A DNA stretch of 64,000 bases, taken from assembly GCF_040436345.1 (NCBI RefSeq), contig NC_133236.1, positions 11,958,443 through 12,022,442 on the forward strand, read 5' to 3'. The stretch is from Pagrus major. Its lineage: Eukaryota > Chordata > Actinopteri > Spariformes > Sparidae. Each line of letters opens with the position of its first letter. Within the stretch, counting starts at the first letter, position 1. Shown piece after piece: positions 37,254 through 49,872 of this stretch. The notes beneath the pieces are model-generated. The model did no database searches and was not told where the DNA came from. It worked only from the letters and a program-made list of their open reading frames with translations. Both the position numbers and the translations under genes were made by a program.

Positions 37254-38033
37254 GTTGTCACAACATAAAATAGAAAATTGACACAAAGTTTCAGTGTATT
37301 TCGTGGTTTGCAGAAATGCACAATGCCAACATTTATTCTCTGCAGCGGTCTTTAGGCCAAGCTAAGGCTTAGAAAGCGAATAAACACATTTCCTAAAATA
37401 TCTAAATGTTACACAGCTGTGGTGTCAGTGTGATAACTGCTGTAGATCACTGTGAAATGATGGCTTTTGACTTCAGGGCTCTTCACACAGTAGCTGTGTG
37501 GATGCAGAGGTGTTTTACACATGAAGCAACTGAGACTTTCACTTGTCAGTCAGTGAAATTTTTTACAGAAATTTGTAACAGAAAAAAGAAAAAAAAACAC
37601 ATTTCGTTGTTCAGTTGAAGACATTGGTGTTTCTCCTGAAGGACAGAGACAACATCAGCTTCAAAGTGACTCGTAAAGACATTCTTCAAGACATCAGGCG
37701 TCATTTTGTTCTGTACCTTTAGAATAAAATGTAACCATTCAAGATCAGTTTAGTAGAAAATTGTGTTTTCTGCACCTTTAACCGAATACATTTCATGTTG
37801 AGAGTTGTACTTTCTTTGGTTTGTGTTCTACGAGCACACAAATAGCGGACCAGGCTACAAACGATCTATACAGACGCGACATCAACGCGCTACTGAAACT
37901 CGCCACAGCATCTCAAAGTGGTGGCTGGTGTCGAGAGAGAAAAGTCATTTTGTAGTTTGAGTGACAGAACAGCTGCTGTGTATCAAGCGTGCTACAGGTT
38001 CAGCTCAGAGCTTCGCTGTTGAGTTTAGATTTT

Positions 38034-38739
38034 AAAAAGGGACAGTTCACCCCAAAATCAAAACAAACATATTTTCCTCTTACCTGTAGTACTATTTATC
38101 CATCTAGATTGTTTTGGTGTGAGTTGCAGAGTTTCTGTGTAGGAAATATTTGCTCTCTACACCAGCCAGCTGTATCACAGCACAGAGGGAAGCATGTGTC
38201 TACGCATGGACAAGAGGCATGTGCTCATGACAGCTTGGGGTGGACACATTAATGGCGTCCTCCTCGGCTGAGATGTAACGTTAGCTAGCTAGTAGTTTGT
38301 TTGAAAGCAGAGCTGCAGCTTTTAAACGATTAGTTGTCGACTATTTAATCGTCAAACATTGTAAACTAATCTTAGGGTTGAGGGCAAAAATAGCATATTT
38401 GAGGACTTCTTAGGTTTTTTGGAAACACTGATTAACATTTTTCACCATTTTCTGACATTTTATAGATCAAACAACTAACCGATTAAACAAGAAAATAATC
38501 GGCAGATTAACTGACAATGAAAATAATCTTTAGTTGTAGCCCGAGCCCTCCAAGCACAACAAACCAAGGCCCATCTTGCATTATATTCGAGAGAATGCAG
38601 ACATCTCTATGGTTGATAACGCCAAAATTCAGCAACTCGCATAAAAACAGTCTAGATGGACAAATAACACAACAGGTAAGAGGTCAGAGAGAGATCAAAA
38701 AATGTATTTTTGGATTTTGGGGTGAACTGTCCCTTTAAG
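38034..38739. repeat. Foldback MITE-like element interrupted by a second element
   Basis: The left end AGGGACAGTTCACCCCAAAA and right end GGGGTGAACTGTCCCT are inverted. Pairing continues inward (TCTTACCTGT and ATCCATCTAGA on the left; inverted equivalents near 38648-38688), giving arms of 100 bases or more. A family M copy occupies the middle (38315-38545). Confidence 0.8.
38315..38545 (-). repeat. Interspersed element, family M, copy 5, nested
   Basis: Reads ATATTTGAGGACTTCTTAGG, GGAAACACTGATTAACATTT and TTTTCTGACATTTTATAG, ending AATCTTTAGTTGTAGCCC. It lies wholly inside the foldback element 38034-38739 and so is the younger insertion. Confidence 0.75.
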
Positions 38740-40466
38740 GAAGACTGCACAGACCATTCATATGTGTAGCAGAAGTAACAAAATCTGCACATCCAAACGT
38801 CTTCGCCTGTTGAAGGATAGCGGCAAGAAACACACGTAGAGTCTGAAATAAGGCTGACGTCTAAGTGTTGAAAACACTCTTCAAACGAAGAGAGCGGGTT
38901 CTTTTCCTATAATGTTCACAGGTTACAATAAAAGCAAGTTACCTTAAATTAAAAACACTTGCAGTTACAATCTTGTTAGTGACCAGTATTGTCTAGTAAA
39001 GGAAACTCCCAAGGTGAGGCTCAGAGAGTGAAACAGCCCCTGGAAGGTTTGCAGTTATGTTCATTATACGTCTTAAATACTGTTCAGCCTGGTCTTGAGT
39101 CTGTATAGTGTAACTCCAGGTTAGATGCAGCAGAGCACTTGTTAAATAGGATACAAAGCATTATAAAGTACCCTGTTTTCATTTGATAGTTGCTACCATG
39201 TTTACAGCTTTGTGTTTACGCTGCGAGCCACATCTGAAGGCCGCAGCGACCACAGAAACAAATCAGATTTATGTTCTTTCATTTCTCCATCGCTGTCACT
39301 GTGATGAAGAAATGTTCCAACTAGCAAGTGCAAATCTTGTGAAAGGCTGATCACAGCCAATCACAGTTTCTTAATCCTTGGCAACTTTTATTTGATTTTG
39401 AGTATATCAAGAAGAAAAGAGTCGAAGCTGGTTATAAGGAAAATAGCTGAATAAGTCGTTTTATCCTGATTCTTTTGCTACTAAGCACTTGCTACCTTGT
39501 TATATTGAAAGATAACTGTTGTTAATTACAACTTGAGCCTTATCTTCATGGTTTTTCATTGTTATTACTGATAGGAATGATGGCCGTAACTATGAAAAAA
39601 AGACCCAAGTTGATATATGATGAAAGCAGAGTATAGTACATAATTAGCCGGATCGATCTGGGCCTTTTGCACCGCCCAGTCAGAAAACAGCGACACATCA
39701 AAGTTGCGAGTAACGCGTCGACAGCTTTGAAGGTTGAGGGAAGCGCGCTCAGCTTTGCAAACTGTTTCCAGCATTTTGAACATTTCACATTTTCAGAGCA
39801 AACGTGAGCTCCGTCTAAAAAAAGGCAAGAAAGTGGAGCCCTCACTCCTGTACAAAACCTCATTCAGTTTTTGAGTGTTTTTACTCTGAACAGGTTTGAG
39901 GACGTCGCCGCTTTCTCCATTCTTGAGGTCTGACAGCTTCTGTCCAGATGATTTCACCACTTTAAAGTAACACACACACACAGACAGTCGCCCCTGTCTT
40001 TACACCAACACCGACTGCAGAGTTCAGAAGTCCCGTCCTCTGTGATCCAACCTGTAAATGCTGTACCCCTGTACCTGGGTATTTGCAATACAAAACATCC
40101 GTAGAGAGTAACAGGAAATATCTTGTTATTTATATTAGATAATAAATAATACAACTTTGTTCATATATTTTGTATATGTAAAAAAATGTTCTGCCAAAAA
40201 GGGAGACTGGCTAGCAAAAACCCACTTGATATAGAAGCAGCAGCAGAGCTGTTTATAAAAAAGAAATCATATATATTGCCTAATTTTGAGTATACGGAGT
40301 CTTGGAATACAATCCATCTCAACTCCTGAGTTTGAGCAGGTGTTGTCAGAACACCGGGCCTCTCGGCTCCGCAGTCTGAAGCTCCTGGTCACGCTGCAAA
40401 AAAAACCTTCTGCAGCACAAGCAGGGATGTGTTTCACCTGAGGAGGAGTTGAAGATGAGCTGGAAT

Positions 40467-40472
40467 TTTATT
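40467..40472 (-). terminator. Candidate FAM89A polyadenylation signal
   Basis: AATAAA on the minus strand, 163 bases past the FAM89A stop. Longer 3' UTRs are possible. Confidence 0.35.
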
Positions 40473-40635
40473 TTATAGTCTATTATGGTAATGAGATACC
40501 AATTAACTGCTGTCTCTACCCAACCAGTTCTTCCTCTGAGGCAAAAAGGTTTCCAACTTTTCCTCCAGCTTAACCCAAGTCTTTCACCCCCGAAAAATAC
40601 ATATCCATCTGCAGAGAAGTGCTGAGAACGAGGCC

Positions 40636-43263
40636 TCAGATGGTGACGTGAAAGGAGTCCCAGCTGTCGTCTTTGCCGCTCCCGTTCTTGGCTGCTGCCA
40701 TTGATGCCGTCCCGTCTCCGACCTCTCCGTCTGGCTGTTCCCCGGTGGGAGTGGCGCCAGGCTCTGGGTAATACTCATCGTCCTCGTCGAAGTAGCCGTT
40801 CTCCATCATGCTGAGGCTGGAGGCGGCGCTCAGGTCCTGGCAGCTGCCCTTGTACTCCTGGATGGACTCATGGAGCGACCACAGCTGGCACAGCAGGGAC
40901 ATGTCCTGCTGACGCAAACCCACCTGGAGGAGGACGGATTAAGATCCTGATTAATACAGGACACATTTCTGCAGCTAACGATTATTTTCAGAGCTGCAAC
41001 GTCTAATCGATTAGTTTTCACTATTACTTGAATCAACTATCTTAATAACCGATTAATCGGTTTGAGTAATTTTTCTAAAAATTCTCCACCGCCAGCTTCT
41101 TAAAGGTGAAGGTTTCCTACCTCCTTTATGACAGTAAACTGAATATATTTTGACATTTGAGGACGTCATCTTGGGCTTTGGGGAACACTGATCAACATTT
41201 TTCACAATCTTGTGCCAACGTATAGACGAGACAACCACTCGACCCATCAAGAAGATAACTGATAGATTAATCAACAATGAAAGTTAGTTGCAGCCCTAAT
41301 TATTGTCATTATTTGTTTATTTATTATTTGTTTTAACCAACAGTTTGAACCCAAAAAGGATTTCGTTTATTAAGAATCCATCACATACATATCTTTCTCA
41401 CAAGGGTTTGATAACCACATTTGGAGGATCACTGTATAAAAAATAAAATTAAAAAAAGATAAAAAAGTTAAGTTTAAAAAAGTCTATATACTCCACGTAT
41501 ACAATAAACTCAGCCAATATACTGATGTCGGAATTTTTTACTCCCCAATACTGGTCCCAAAAACCGAGTATTGGTCGGGCTCTAATTTGTAAAATAGTAT
41601 TTGTGGTTTTGAACTGTTGGTCAAACAAAATAAATCAGGCTTGATTGCAATTTTTGCTACTTCCTGTCATTGTATAACTATTATTTTCAAAAAGATGAAT
41701 TAATCCAAAAATATGATCAACTTAATGAATGGGAAATGAGAAACAACCCTTGCTTGTGCCTCTACCTGACATTACGAGACTAAACGCAGTCTATTTGCAG
41801 GGTTGAAAAGGGCATTTCTGCTGCATACCACTCAGCTGACAGTGCAGTATGAACTGAGGGTCACTGCATTGTCTTCCACACAAATTACAGTCGGCAGACA
41901 TGCAAGTCAGAGTCAGTTCAACCAGCTGAGAGCCAGCTCTGCGCTCCATAAACTGGGGAGCAGCTTACAGTCTCTGAAATATAGGGCACTGACAACTTAT
42001 TAGACAATGTGAACTACAAACCGATAGTAATACATTAACAGCAACCAAGCAATAAGCCTCGAGCAGGGAACTTGCTGCAGGGAGAGTGAAGCACGCGAGG
42101 CAGAAAAGGATTTAGTAAAGCCTTTAACCAAAAAAAACAAACAAATGTCAGAGAGTTTCTGCAACAGTTTGACTCTTTTCACCTGAATGACTGGATATGA
42201 GGAAACAAGCAATTGTTATGTATTGACCAGGAGCCATGGAGTGAAATCTGGTCTGGTTCTCTTGTGATAATCCTGCTTCTGGCAAGGGAGTGTAAAAGAG
42301 TGTGTATTAAGTGTCTCACTCTCAATGAATGTAATAACAGTCACTGCAGGATTAGTCATGAAAACAACTTTAACAGTGAAGCTAAAGGGCATTCAACTGA
42401 GCTTGGAATTAAAATCAGAACATGCTAATGGCTTAGTTTGTCTCATCCAAAGCAAAGCTGCTCCTGTTTTCTCTGGCAGAAGGTTTTCTTAACATCAGAC
42501 TATATTTGAAAAAGTCGCGTTTTATCTTCCCAAGCTTACTAACGACTTTGTATGCTGGGTAACATAGAAAGTGGTACACTTTGAGAATTAACAGAGTGTT
42601 TTTATAACTTCGGCAGCCATAAAGGTATATTGCACTAAAAATAACTGGTTTAAAAATGCACAAAATGCTCGCGATTTTCGGGTTGTTCGATCGTACCATC
42701 TTGTAAAATCTTAGTGGGCTGCGGCGAAATCCATACCTGAAAGTTAATATTTTATCTATATAATGTACTGTAAGGTATATGGTATGTATGCCGAATCGAT
42801 CAGGAGACTACACTAATATGTAACAAGTCTTTAGGTGTGTGCTACGAGGCGTGTAAGTTTGCCTAAAAGCCAGGCAACACCAAACTACCAGAGTTTCTTT
42901 GGGGGGTTTGGCTGGATACAAACGTGCAGCACATCGGGATTAACGCCTGTCGACAGACCAGGGGTTGAGCACTTTCTAGTCGTCAAATAAAATGAACACT
43001 CCCACAAATGTTACCATCTCTTTGCGAAGAAGAGCCAGAGCGGCGTCGAGGTTGGCCGGCTTGTTGGCCAGCAGGTTGTCGGAGTTGTTCCTGCCTCGGC
43101 TCAGGTCGTCCTGGATCATGGTCTTCTTCACGTACATCCTCTCCATTTCTCTCCAGGAGCCGCCGCTTGAGTTCAGCAAGCCGCTCAGGCTCTTCGGCAG
43201 CGGGGGCAGCCCCTCGATACAGGCCATTCCTCCCAGCGAGCCGTTCGTTGACTTACCATTCAT
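40636..43263 (-). CDS. fam89a: FAM89A (complete, 2 exons)
   Basis: Exon 1 is 43015-43263 and exon 2 is 40636-40923; phase 0 junction, 178 aa (human about 184). Conserved family blocks are GLPPLPKSLSGLL (near residues 18-30), NLDAALALLRKEM at the end of exon 1, and VGLRQQDMSLLCQLWSLHES then IQEYKG in exon 2. An acidic segment (YFDEDDEYYPEPG) matches the similar acidic stretch of human FAM89A. The heptad-like leucines suggest a short coiled coil. The molecular role is not established; the paralogue FAM89B (LRAP25) is an adaptor. The start codon lies in GC-rich DNA. Its placement next to ARV1 and TTC13 matches human and favours FAM89A over FAM89B. Confidence 0.94.
40970..41300 (-). repeat. Interspersed element, family M, copy 6 (FAM89A intron)
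   Basis: The best-preserved copy. It has GCTGCAACGTCTAATCGATT near the left end, ATTTGAGGACGTCATCTTGG in the middle and GTTAGTTGCAGCCCT at the right end. The GCTGCAAC / GTTGCAGC ends are inverted, as in a MITE of about 300 bp. Confidence 0.8.
41375..41600. repeat. ATCGG-type interspersed repeat (FAM89A intron)
   Basis: GGGTTTGATAACCACATTTG and GGATCACTG match 18427-18453. The right end, ACCGAGTATTGGTCGGGCTC, has the characteristic ATTGGTCGG motif. Confidence 0.65.
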
Positions 43264-43460
43264 TGTCCTGTGAGTTACTGAGCGAAGCAGCGCTGGTTTT
43301 TACACTGAAGTTGACTGTTTCGCTGGTTAAATCCTACAAACCGCGGAGAATAAACAGTCCTCTCCCGCAGCAAACACACCAAACACACCGAGCAACAGCC
43401 AGCTTCTCTCTGCCCCGGGCGGCCCGCGACGCCACGTCAAGTTAGCCGGAAGCATGTCGA
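43264..43460 (-). promoter_or_regulatory. FAM89A promoter / CpG-rich region
   Basis: GC-rich DNA upstream of the FAM89A start, continuous with a GC-rich first exon. It holds CACGTCA (43433-43439, half-CRE-like) and GCCGGAAG (43445-43452, ETS-like). No TATA box. Confidence 0.5.
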
Positions 43461-43912
43461 TGAATTTCCGGTATTGGTGATCAAAATAAAAGCATCAATG
43501 TGAAGGGCTTTATTTTTATTAAATACAAAACAAAGTTGATTTATATATATATGTAGTTTTTGAAAGACTTTTCCCCACTAACTAACGGTACAGTACAGTA
43601 CCCTATACAGTGCTGAATAATAACAGCTACCAAATTAGTTATTATGGACATGTTCATTTTATTGTAGCTCAATTATGCATCACTTCTATACAAACTTTCC
43701 AATTCCCTTTAAAATAACATATTAACATTTTTGTGACAATTTCACATTTTTATAATGCAACTAGAGAGAAGAAAATGAACACAGGCAATGAGAATTAAAA
43801 AAAAACTTATGTTCCACCAGATTAAAAAAACAATAGCAAAAATAAATAAATAATAATAATAATCATTTTACATTTTTGAGGGGCCATAATAGATAAATAA
43901 TTTTAAAAAAAA

Positions 43913-43960
43913 TAAGAAAAGAAAAGAAAAGAAAAGAAAAGAAAAGAAAAGAAAAGAAAG
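43913..43960. repeat. (AAAAG)n microsatellite
   Basis: About nine tandem AAAAG units. Confidence 0.95.
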
Positions 43961-44929
43961 ATCAACAGCTTCAGTTTCAACCAGATGTTTTCCTTAGTGG
44001 AAAAATCCCCAGGCAGAGAACTAAATGGCCATACATTTACAAATAACATATGCATTGATAACGTGTAGATCTTGACGTGTGCTCCAGTGATATTATATAA
44101 CTTTGGAAACCAAACAACATTAAGAAAAATGCCTTGTATTAAAGCCTACAGTACCGCCACGCTCAGGTTTTTATTTTGAATTTAAACTTCCGGTCTTGTT
44201 ATGATTATTGTTGTACACTTGACGGTGCCTGATTCTGGCTCAGTAGAGTAAAATCCGCTTCCTGTCCTTTTAACAAAGTGGCTGCTGGGCGTCTCCCATC
44301 CAACATTTAGAGGCAGGACAGCTGTCTCTTTTTCTAAATTAAATGATTTTATCAACGGTCATATTTAGTTATCTATTATTTCATATTTTATATACATTTT
44401 CTATATCATTATCAATATAATACGAGCACTGACAGATGTTTATCATGAGAAATAAGGCACAAACTTGACATAGCCAATTTAAGTCCAAATAGAAATGACT
44501 TCTTTACACTTAAAAGTAAATCTTACATGAAACAAACTAGTGTTTAAACACACAACATGTGAAAATATCATCAATATTTGTCTTTGTTGTTAGACAGCCT
44601 GTACAATATTCTTTCTCTAGTAATGAAACTGATTATTGCCTGTTAATATGAACAGTCAATACTTTTAAGCATTAGACCAAATGTCTGCCTCATGACTGTG
44701 TTAATTAGAGTCCCTACAATAAAACAAAGTGTGTAGACAGAGGGTTTGAGGTCGTGACAGGAGTGTGTGTGTGTGTGTGCAGGACAATAGTTTGAGGACA
44801 GATGGTGGGCTTCACTTCCCGCCCCCCCAACCTGCAGCCCCGTCACAACAATAACACAACAATAACCTTGAAACCAACACACAATAGCATCAAACACACT
44901 CCTCGGCAAAAGAGGGGCATGTGTTGTAC

Positions 44930-44971
44930 CACACAAACACACACATACACACACAAACACACACACACACA
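44930..44971. repeat. Imperfect (CA)n repeat
   Basis: Alternating CACACA/AACA units; a related GT run occurs at 44763-44780. Confidence 0.85.
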
Positions 44972-46152
44972 TGGAGTCAGGCAGATGGATGGAGCCTGAA
45001 GCCTTGTATTGCTAATCGCTCTGTTGAAATGAATGAAACCTGACTCATTTCCTACAGACACAAACACTCATAAGCACAAAAGACACTTTGTTGCGTTGTT
45101 GCTGACACATTTGTTTTGCCAATAACTGTTTTTTTTTGTTGTTGCCTTTTTGTTGTTGTTAACGGCCCTTAACTTTATGACTAATCATTTTATTGTAGTG
45201 GGCTGGACAAACATAATTCACCATAATCTGGAGCTCAATGTATTTACTGAGTGTTTTCCCTATGTTAGCTTGCTAGCCAACACAATCCTCCTGTTTGCTC
45301 CATTGATGTTAAACACTTACTTTTAAGTGGGCTAGTAGTAAGGTGTATTCTGGGATGGATAATCAACTAACAATGTGACTTTTTTCTGTCTTAAAGTGTT
45401 TTTTGTCTGTTTAGCTAACATGCTATCAGTCAACACAGTATCAAATGTTATATTCGTCCTTGTAGAGCATCACATCCCCTCTGTGCAGCCTAATCCTGCT
45501 CTTAAAGCAATTAGCCATCAGCTGACAGTCCACAGCTGCACAATTAAAGCCACCGATCAAGGACAATCTGTTTTGCGTGATGGTTTTATGAGCGGAGGGT
45601 CTCCTCTATAAGCTTTCATCACCCACCACCACCACCATCGTCATCATCACTGCCTCCTGAGATCAGAGGATTAGGTGTATGATGGCACCCCCTGGGGATG
45701 CATGTAACCGAAGTAGGCTTGCGTTAATCTGCCTTGCTAAAAAGCACAATGGGTTTGCATCACTTAGCTAAGTCCGGGTAATAATGGTCTAAATATATCC
45801 GCTTAAATCTCTGCTGGACAGCGATTTCTTGCTGACAGCTAAAAAAATTACAGTAAGTACTCGTGTGGGCACAAAAGACCCCAGACATCACCCATCATCG
45901 CTTGCCTTTCATGTTGTCCGCCTACATTTAGCTTTATTCCCCCCCCCCCCAATTTTTGTCTTTTACTAATTTGTGTTTTACAATACTGCTGAAACAATAA
46001 ACCCATCAGGATCAATTTTTGTAAACAATCACCCCAAAGTGTGCTCCGGTCCCATCTAGCTGCTGCGACTGCCTAGAACACAACACTGCATTGAACTTGG
46101 AGCTTGTCTGAGATGCACCACTGTCAGAGAGACAATAGGTCTGAAAGGAAGG

Positions 46153-46154
<2 letters not shown>

Positions 46155-46183
<29 letters not shown>
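46155..46183. repeat. (GT)n microsatellite
   Basis: About 14 uninterrupted GT units. Confidence 0.95.
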
Positions 46184-46186
<3 letters not shown>

Positions 46187-47389
46187 GAGGAGGTCAGCTT
46201 CCTATAGTGTGTCAGTGTACAGCAGGTCAGGGAAGAGGAGTGGCCGGTAGGAACAGCTGCTGTCACTGACATGATTTCTTCCCCTGCTGAGGCCTCTGGA
46301 GGGGACGAGGATGACAGTTTCCTCCCCGAGTCAAACAGGAACGGGAACAGAATGAGTTATGGTCATTATAGTGACAAAAGGTGAATGTTTTATAGAATAA
46401 AGTCATGAAAAGTCCATGTGGAAGTCATGTGTACAACAAGGATATGATAAAAATACAGTCAGTGTCAGTAATGGAAAATATTACAGTACATTGTCCTTAA
46501 AATGACAGAATGTAATTCTTTATCAAATCAATGACAGAAGACGGAGTTTGATGACGTCATGAAGTTGCGTGTGATCATGATGTCGGAGTTGATGTCTTCA
46601 TTGTTAAACAACAAGATAAAAAACCTATCTGAAAAAATCTGTGTACAAGTGACAAATACAATAAACAATAGAACGAGCTGGTTCTCTGACTTCCTTCCTC
46701 ACTTTCCGACGATCATCTGGTGTTTGTCTCCTGTTTACCCGGAAGTTAAAGCAGTTAGAGGGGCTGAAGGGGCTTTGACAGGAAACCAAATGAAACGCAC
46801 CGTAACCTCCACTTCCATCATGTTTCTACAGAAGCCCTGAAGGACAAACCAAACACTGGCTCTAGAGAGGGCTTTTTGTGTTTTTGACCACCATGGGTGA
46901 GGGTGAGATGAGGGGTGTTCAGTTGGTCAGCACTGCGAGATGCCACTAAATTCTACACACTTTAAACTTAAACTTTTGCAGCTTGCGAGGCCTGAAAAGG
47001 TAACAGTTACTCAAAATTTCACAAAAAAGCAAAGATACATTTGTGCAGCTTTGATTTTCCTTTCCGACCTCATCATCATCTCACAACCCCTCACATTTAT
47101 CTGATGACCCTCTGGAGGGGACCTGACCCCTAAGTTGCGAATCATTGAACCAAACTACTGAACTAAATATAAAATAGTTAAATCCATCTCCACCTTGCTT
47201 AACTTTAACAGCAAAATATTAATATTTACACTCTAACACATCATTATTAACAATCTAATAACCAAACATTTCATATTGGTGGTTACAGGGGCCATTTTAG
47301 TACAGAACAAGTACTTTTAAATACATTTTGATGCCAAAATTTGTTCACTTTTACTAATGTAGGATTTTTCTAAGTGCAGAAATTCACGT

Positions 47390-47575
47390 GATCGCCCCCT
47401 GAAGTCGGAGCAACAACTCCGAAAGTCGGTGAACATTTTGGGTTTATGGTAACATGCATATTTGTGAACTATATTTCAAGGGTTACATTATACGTTTCCT
47501 TTGCTCTTCCTTGTAAAAAACATCAACACAATCTGGAAACAGCTGTCAGTGTGTTATTTAAATGCAAAACATCAT
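47390..47575 (-). repeat. Interspersed repeat, family P, copy 2
   Basis: Its reverse complement matches 30951-31170 in order: GACAGCTGTTTCCAG, ACAAGGAAGAGCAAAGGAAA, ATATGCATGTTACCAT, then TGCTCCGACTTCAGG. Confidence 0.7.
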
Positions 47576-49872
47576 CCATGTTGCTTCTGCAAGGTATGAA
47601 AAACTCTTGACTGAGAGGGAAGCAGAAAGTCCTGGCACGTAGGCCTTCACCAGGTGAGAATTACTATCACCTGATGTGAAGAAGTCAGAAATACGACATT
47701 CAAGCACTTTCTTCTTCTCTCACCATCACATTTTGGTAAAGAAAATTCATGCTTTCTTTCCCAAATGTAACCTCACGTCAAAGGGTGATGCACGTGCAGC
47801 CAGATGGTGATCAGCAGCAGCAGCAGACTGTGGTAGCTGAAATGGGTGTTTGCTGACATGCTTTGTCACCGGCTCTGGCTCTGCTCCAGTCTGTCCTGCA
47901 GGGACAGAAGGGTGTAGTCCTGATCAGCAGCTGGCCTCGTGCTGTCTGACCTCTGACCTCCACGATCCTCCCCCTTCTCTCTGCTCACTCACCAGCTCTG
48001 CTACACCCACGTTCCCTGTCTCCAGTACAAATCCTTTCATTATGAACAGTTTAGGTCGCTCACAGATGTCTTGGTTGGTTTTTTTGATGCACTCTACAAG
48101 ACTCTACATGATGAGACCAGATGGCTGAGTGCTTAAGGCAACATTGACACCGTATTTAAAACTATTATTATTATCATACCAGAAAGAAAAAATAAACTAG
48201 AACTGAAAAAAACATCACTTCTGGCTGGCACAGGGAAATGTCTTAACAAATACTGGATGGTTTCTCATATAACTGAAACATTAATACAATATGAGACATT
48301 CCTGCTGCCCAGAGGATGAATCCTACTGACTTTGATGACATTTAATGTAATGGCGTCATGTGGTTTTTGAGTGTAAAACCTTGATAATAACTACTGATAT
48401 TAATGGACATTAATGGATAAATGTATTTTTGTTTTATCAGTTGTTTGATACCTGCAGGAATGACAAAATATCAAGGTAAATAGAACAATAAAAATGTTTT
48501 ATTTGACAACAGAACCTTAAATATCCTTTAAAACAAACACAACATATGAAAGCTGAACATATACATTTGAAATTCTCATGTTGTTGAACACATCCTCAGT
48601 TTTTCTCCTGCAGATCTGACTGATGAAGCACATCAGTAATATCAGAGCATTACTGAGGCACGATCAGATCCTCGTGCACCTCCCGACGTGCAAAAATAAA
48701 TAGCTGGCGACTGTGAAACCTGAGTCCCTCAGATCAGCAGGTCAGACTGCAGCGTCTCCTGCTGTCTGAAGGGCAGCAGATGCAGGTTTGAGGTGGAGGA
48801 GGCATCGATCTACAGTAACCCAACCCAAAAATAACTTCTATACACATAACACAGCAGCTTCTGGATTTAAAACATACCTGGTCTGCTTTCACATATCACT
48901 GATAGAGTTTGACTTAATTCTTCTGCATTATAATAGCGGCACCTATCAGACAAACATATACTCCCACACCGACGTATCTGTGACAGACTCTTATTGGTCG
49001 GGCTCCACCAGCAACTCTTGTATCCTACGAGGTAAAATTGCTGTTTTTGTCAGTGGAGTCTGGTGGATACGGCGGATTTTAGTAAAACAAAAAGGATCTT
49101 ACTCCTTAATGGGTCCATAATGTTGTCAGACACTTAGAATAACAATCTGAGTGGAAGAAACAAGCACTGTCAGTGAACTCAGTCTGACGAAGCACATTTG
49201 GCCTCAACGATTATGTTGCAGTCATTGCAGAAAGTTTTGCGGCTGCGTCTGAGGTGATCTAATGGACAGATTCCCAAACTTTTTAGTACCTATGAGTCAT
49301 TTAGACTCAGAACTATTTAAAGAAAATGGAGCCCAAGTTTAAAAATACCCTTTAACTCTCATCAAAGTCCAACGTAAAGAAACCTGAGACCTATGACCTC
49401 CAGACAGGTTTAGGGAAGCCCTACAGTGAAACACATGATGAGATATTTCACAGGACTGAGTCGTGTGATGCCGTCCTTTAAATGCTTCATGCCTCAATTT
49501 ATCAACGTTTACTGGAATTTTGTTTAATTTTCCTGCCTGATTAAAATGACGTTATTAGTTAAGTAAAAGTCGACCAACTTACTTCACTTCCTCTGTTGAA
49601 CCCTGTTGTCATGTTGTCACACTAAGGCACAAACTGTCCGACAGGCACTTCTGAGTGAAAGACTATCATTATGACATCGAGGTTAAAATACTGAAAACCA
49701 CAAAGAAAACCATCCAATCTGGTCATAAAACTGTATCTGATCTTTCTCAAATCAAAAGTGAAATCATTTCACTAACTACCCAAGATCTCAAAGTTAAAAC
49801 TCAAAACTCAGCACCATAAATTCCCTGAAACTTCTTGGTGTTACTGCAACATCTCTTTTACTGCACACTCAT

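Larger units (their letters stand above)
26716..40635. other. ARV1-FAM89A intergenic region, repeat-rich, no gene seen
   Basis: 13.9 kb between convergent genes; the outer parts should be their 3' UTRs. I found no exon-like ORF with recognisable homology and no tRNA, rRNA or snRNA. It holds interspersed elements (27340-27660, 28145-28415, 28735-28945, 30800-31230, 33245-33785, 36770-36840, 38034-38739), a tetranucleotide repeat at 31468-31527 and an inverted repeat at 37173-37253. Unknown regulatory elements or non-coding RNAs could be present. Confidence 0.6.
43264..49872. other. FAM89A-SPRTN intergenic region, no gene seen
   Basis: 6.6 kb with no recognisable coding exon. It contains the FAM89A promoter, an (AAAAG)n array, GT/CA repeats, one family P repeat (47390-47575), a repeat fragment near 48290-48480 and a possible conserved element near 45480-45610. 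The right end should include the SPRTN 3' UTR; a minus-strand AATAAA lies at 48498-48503. Confidence 0.6.

Noticed and set aside
27300-40600. A hidden protein-coding gene in the ARV1-FAM89A interval
   Set aside because: Only short, stop-broken frames without homology or matching splice sites; most of the sequence is repeat-derived.
42992-43445. Plus-strand open frames opposite FAM89A exon 1 and its promoter
   Set aside because: Arginine/serine-rich antisense of a CpG-rich exon, with no homology.
43913-43960. CRISPR-like array
   Set aside because: Simple pentanucleotide tandem repeat without spacers; the genome is vertebrate.
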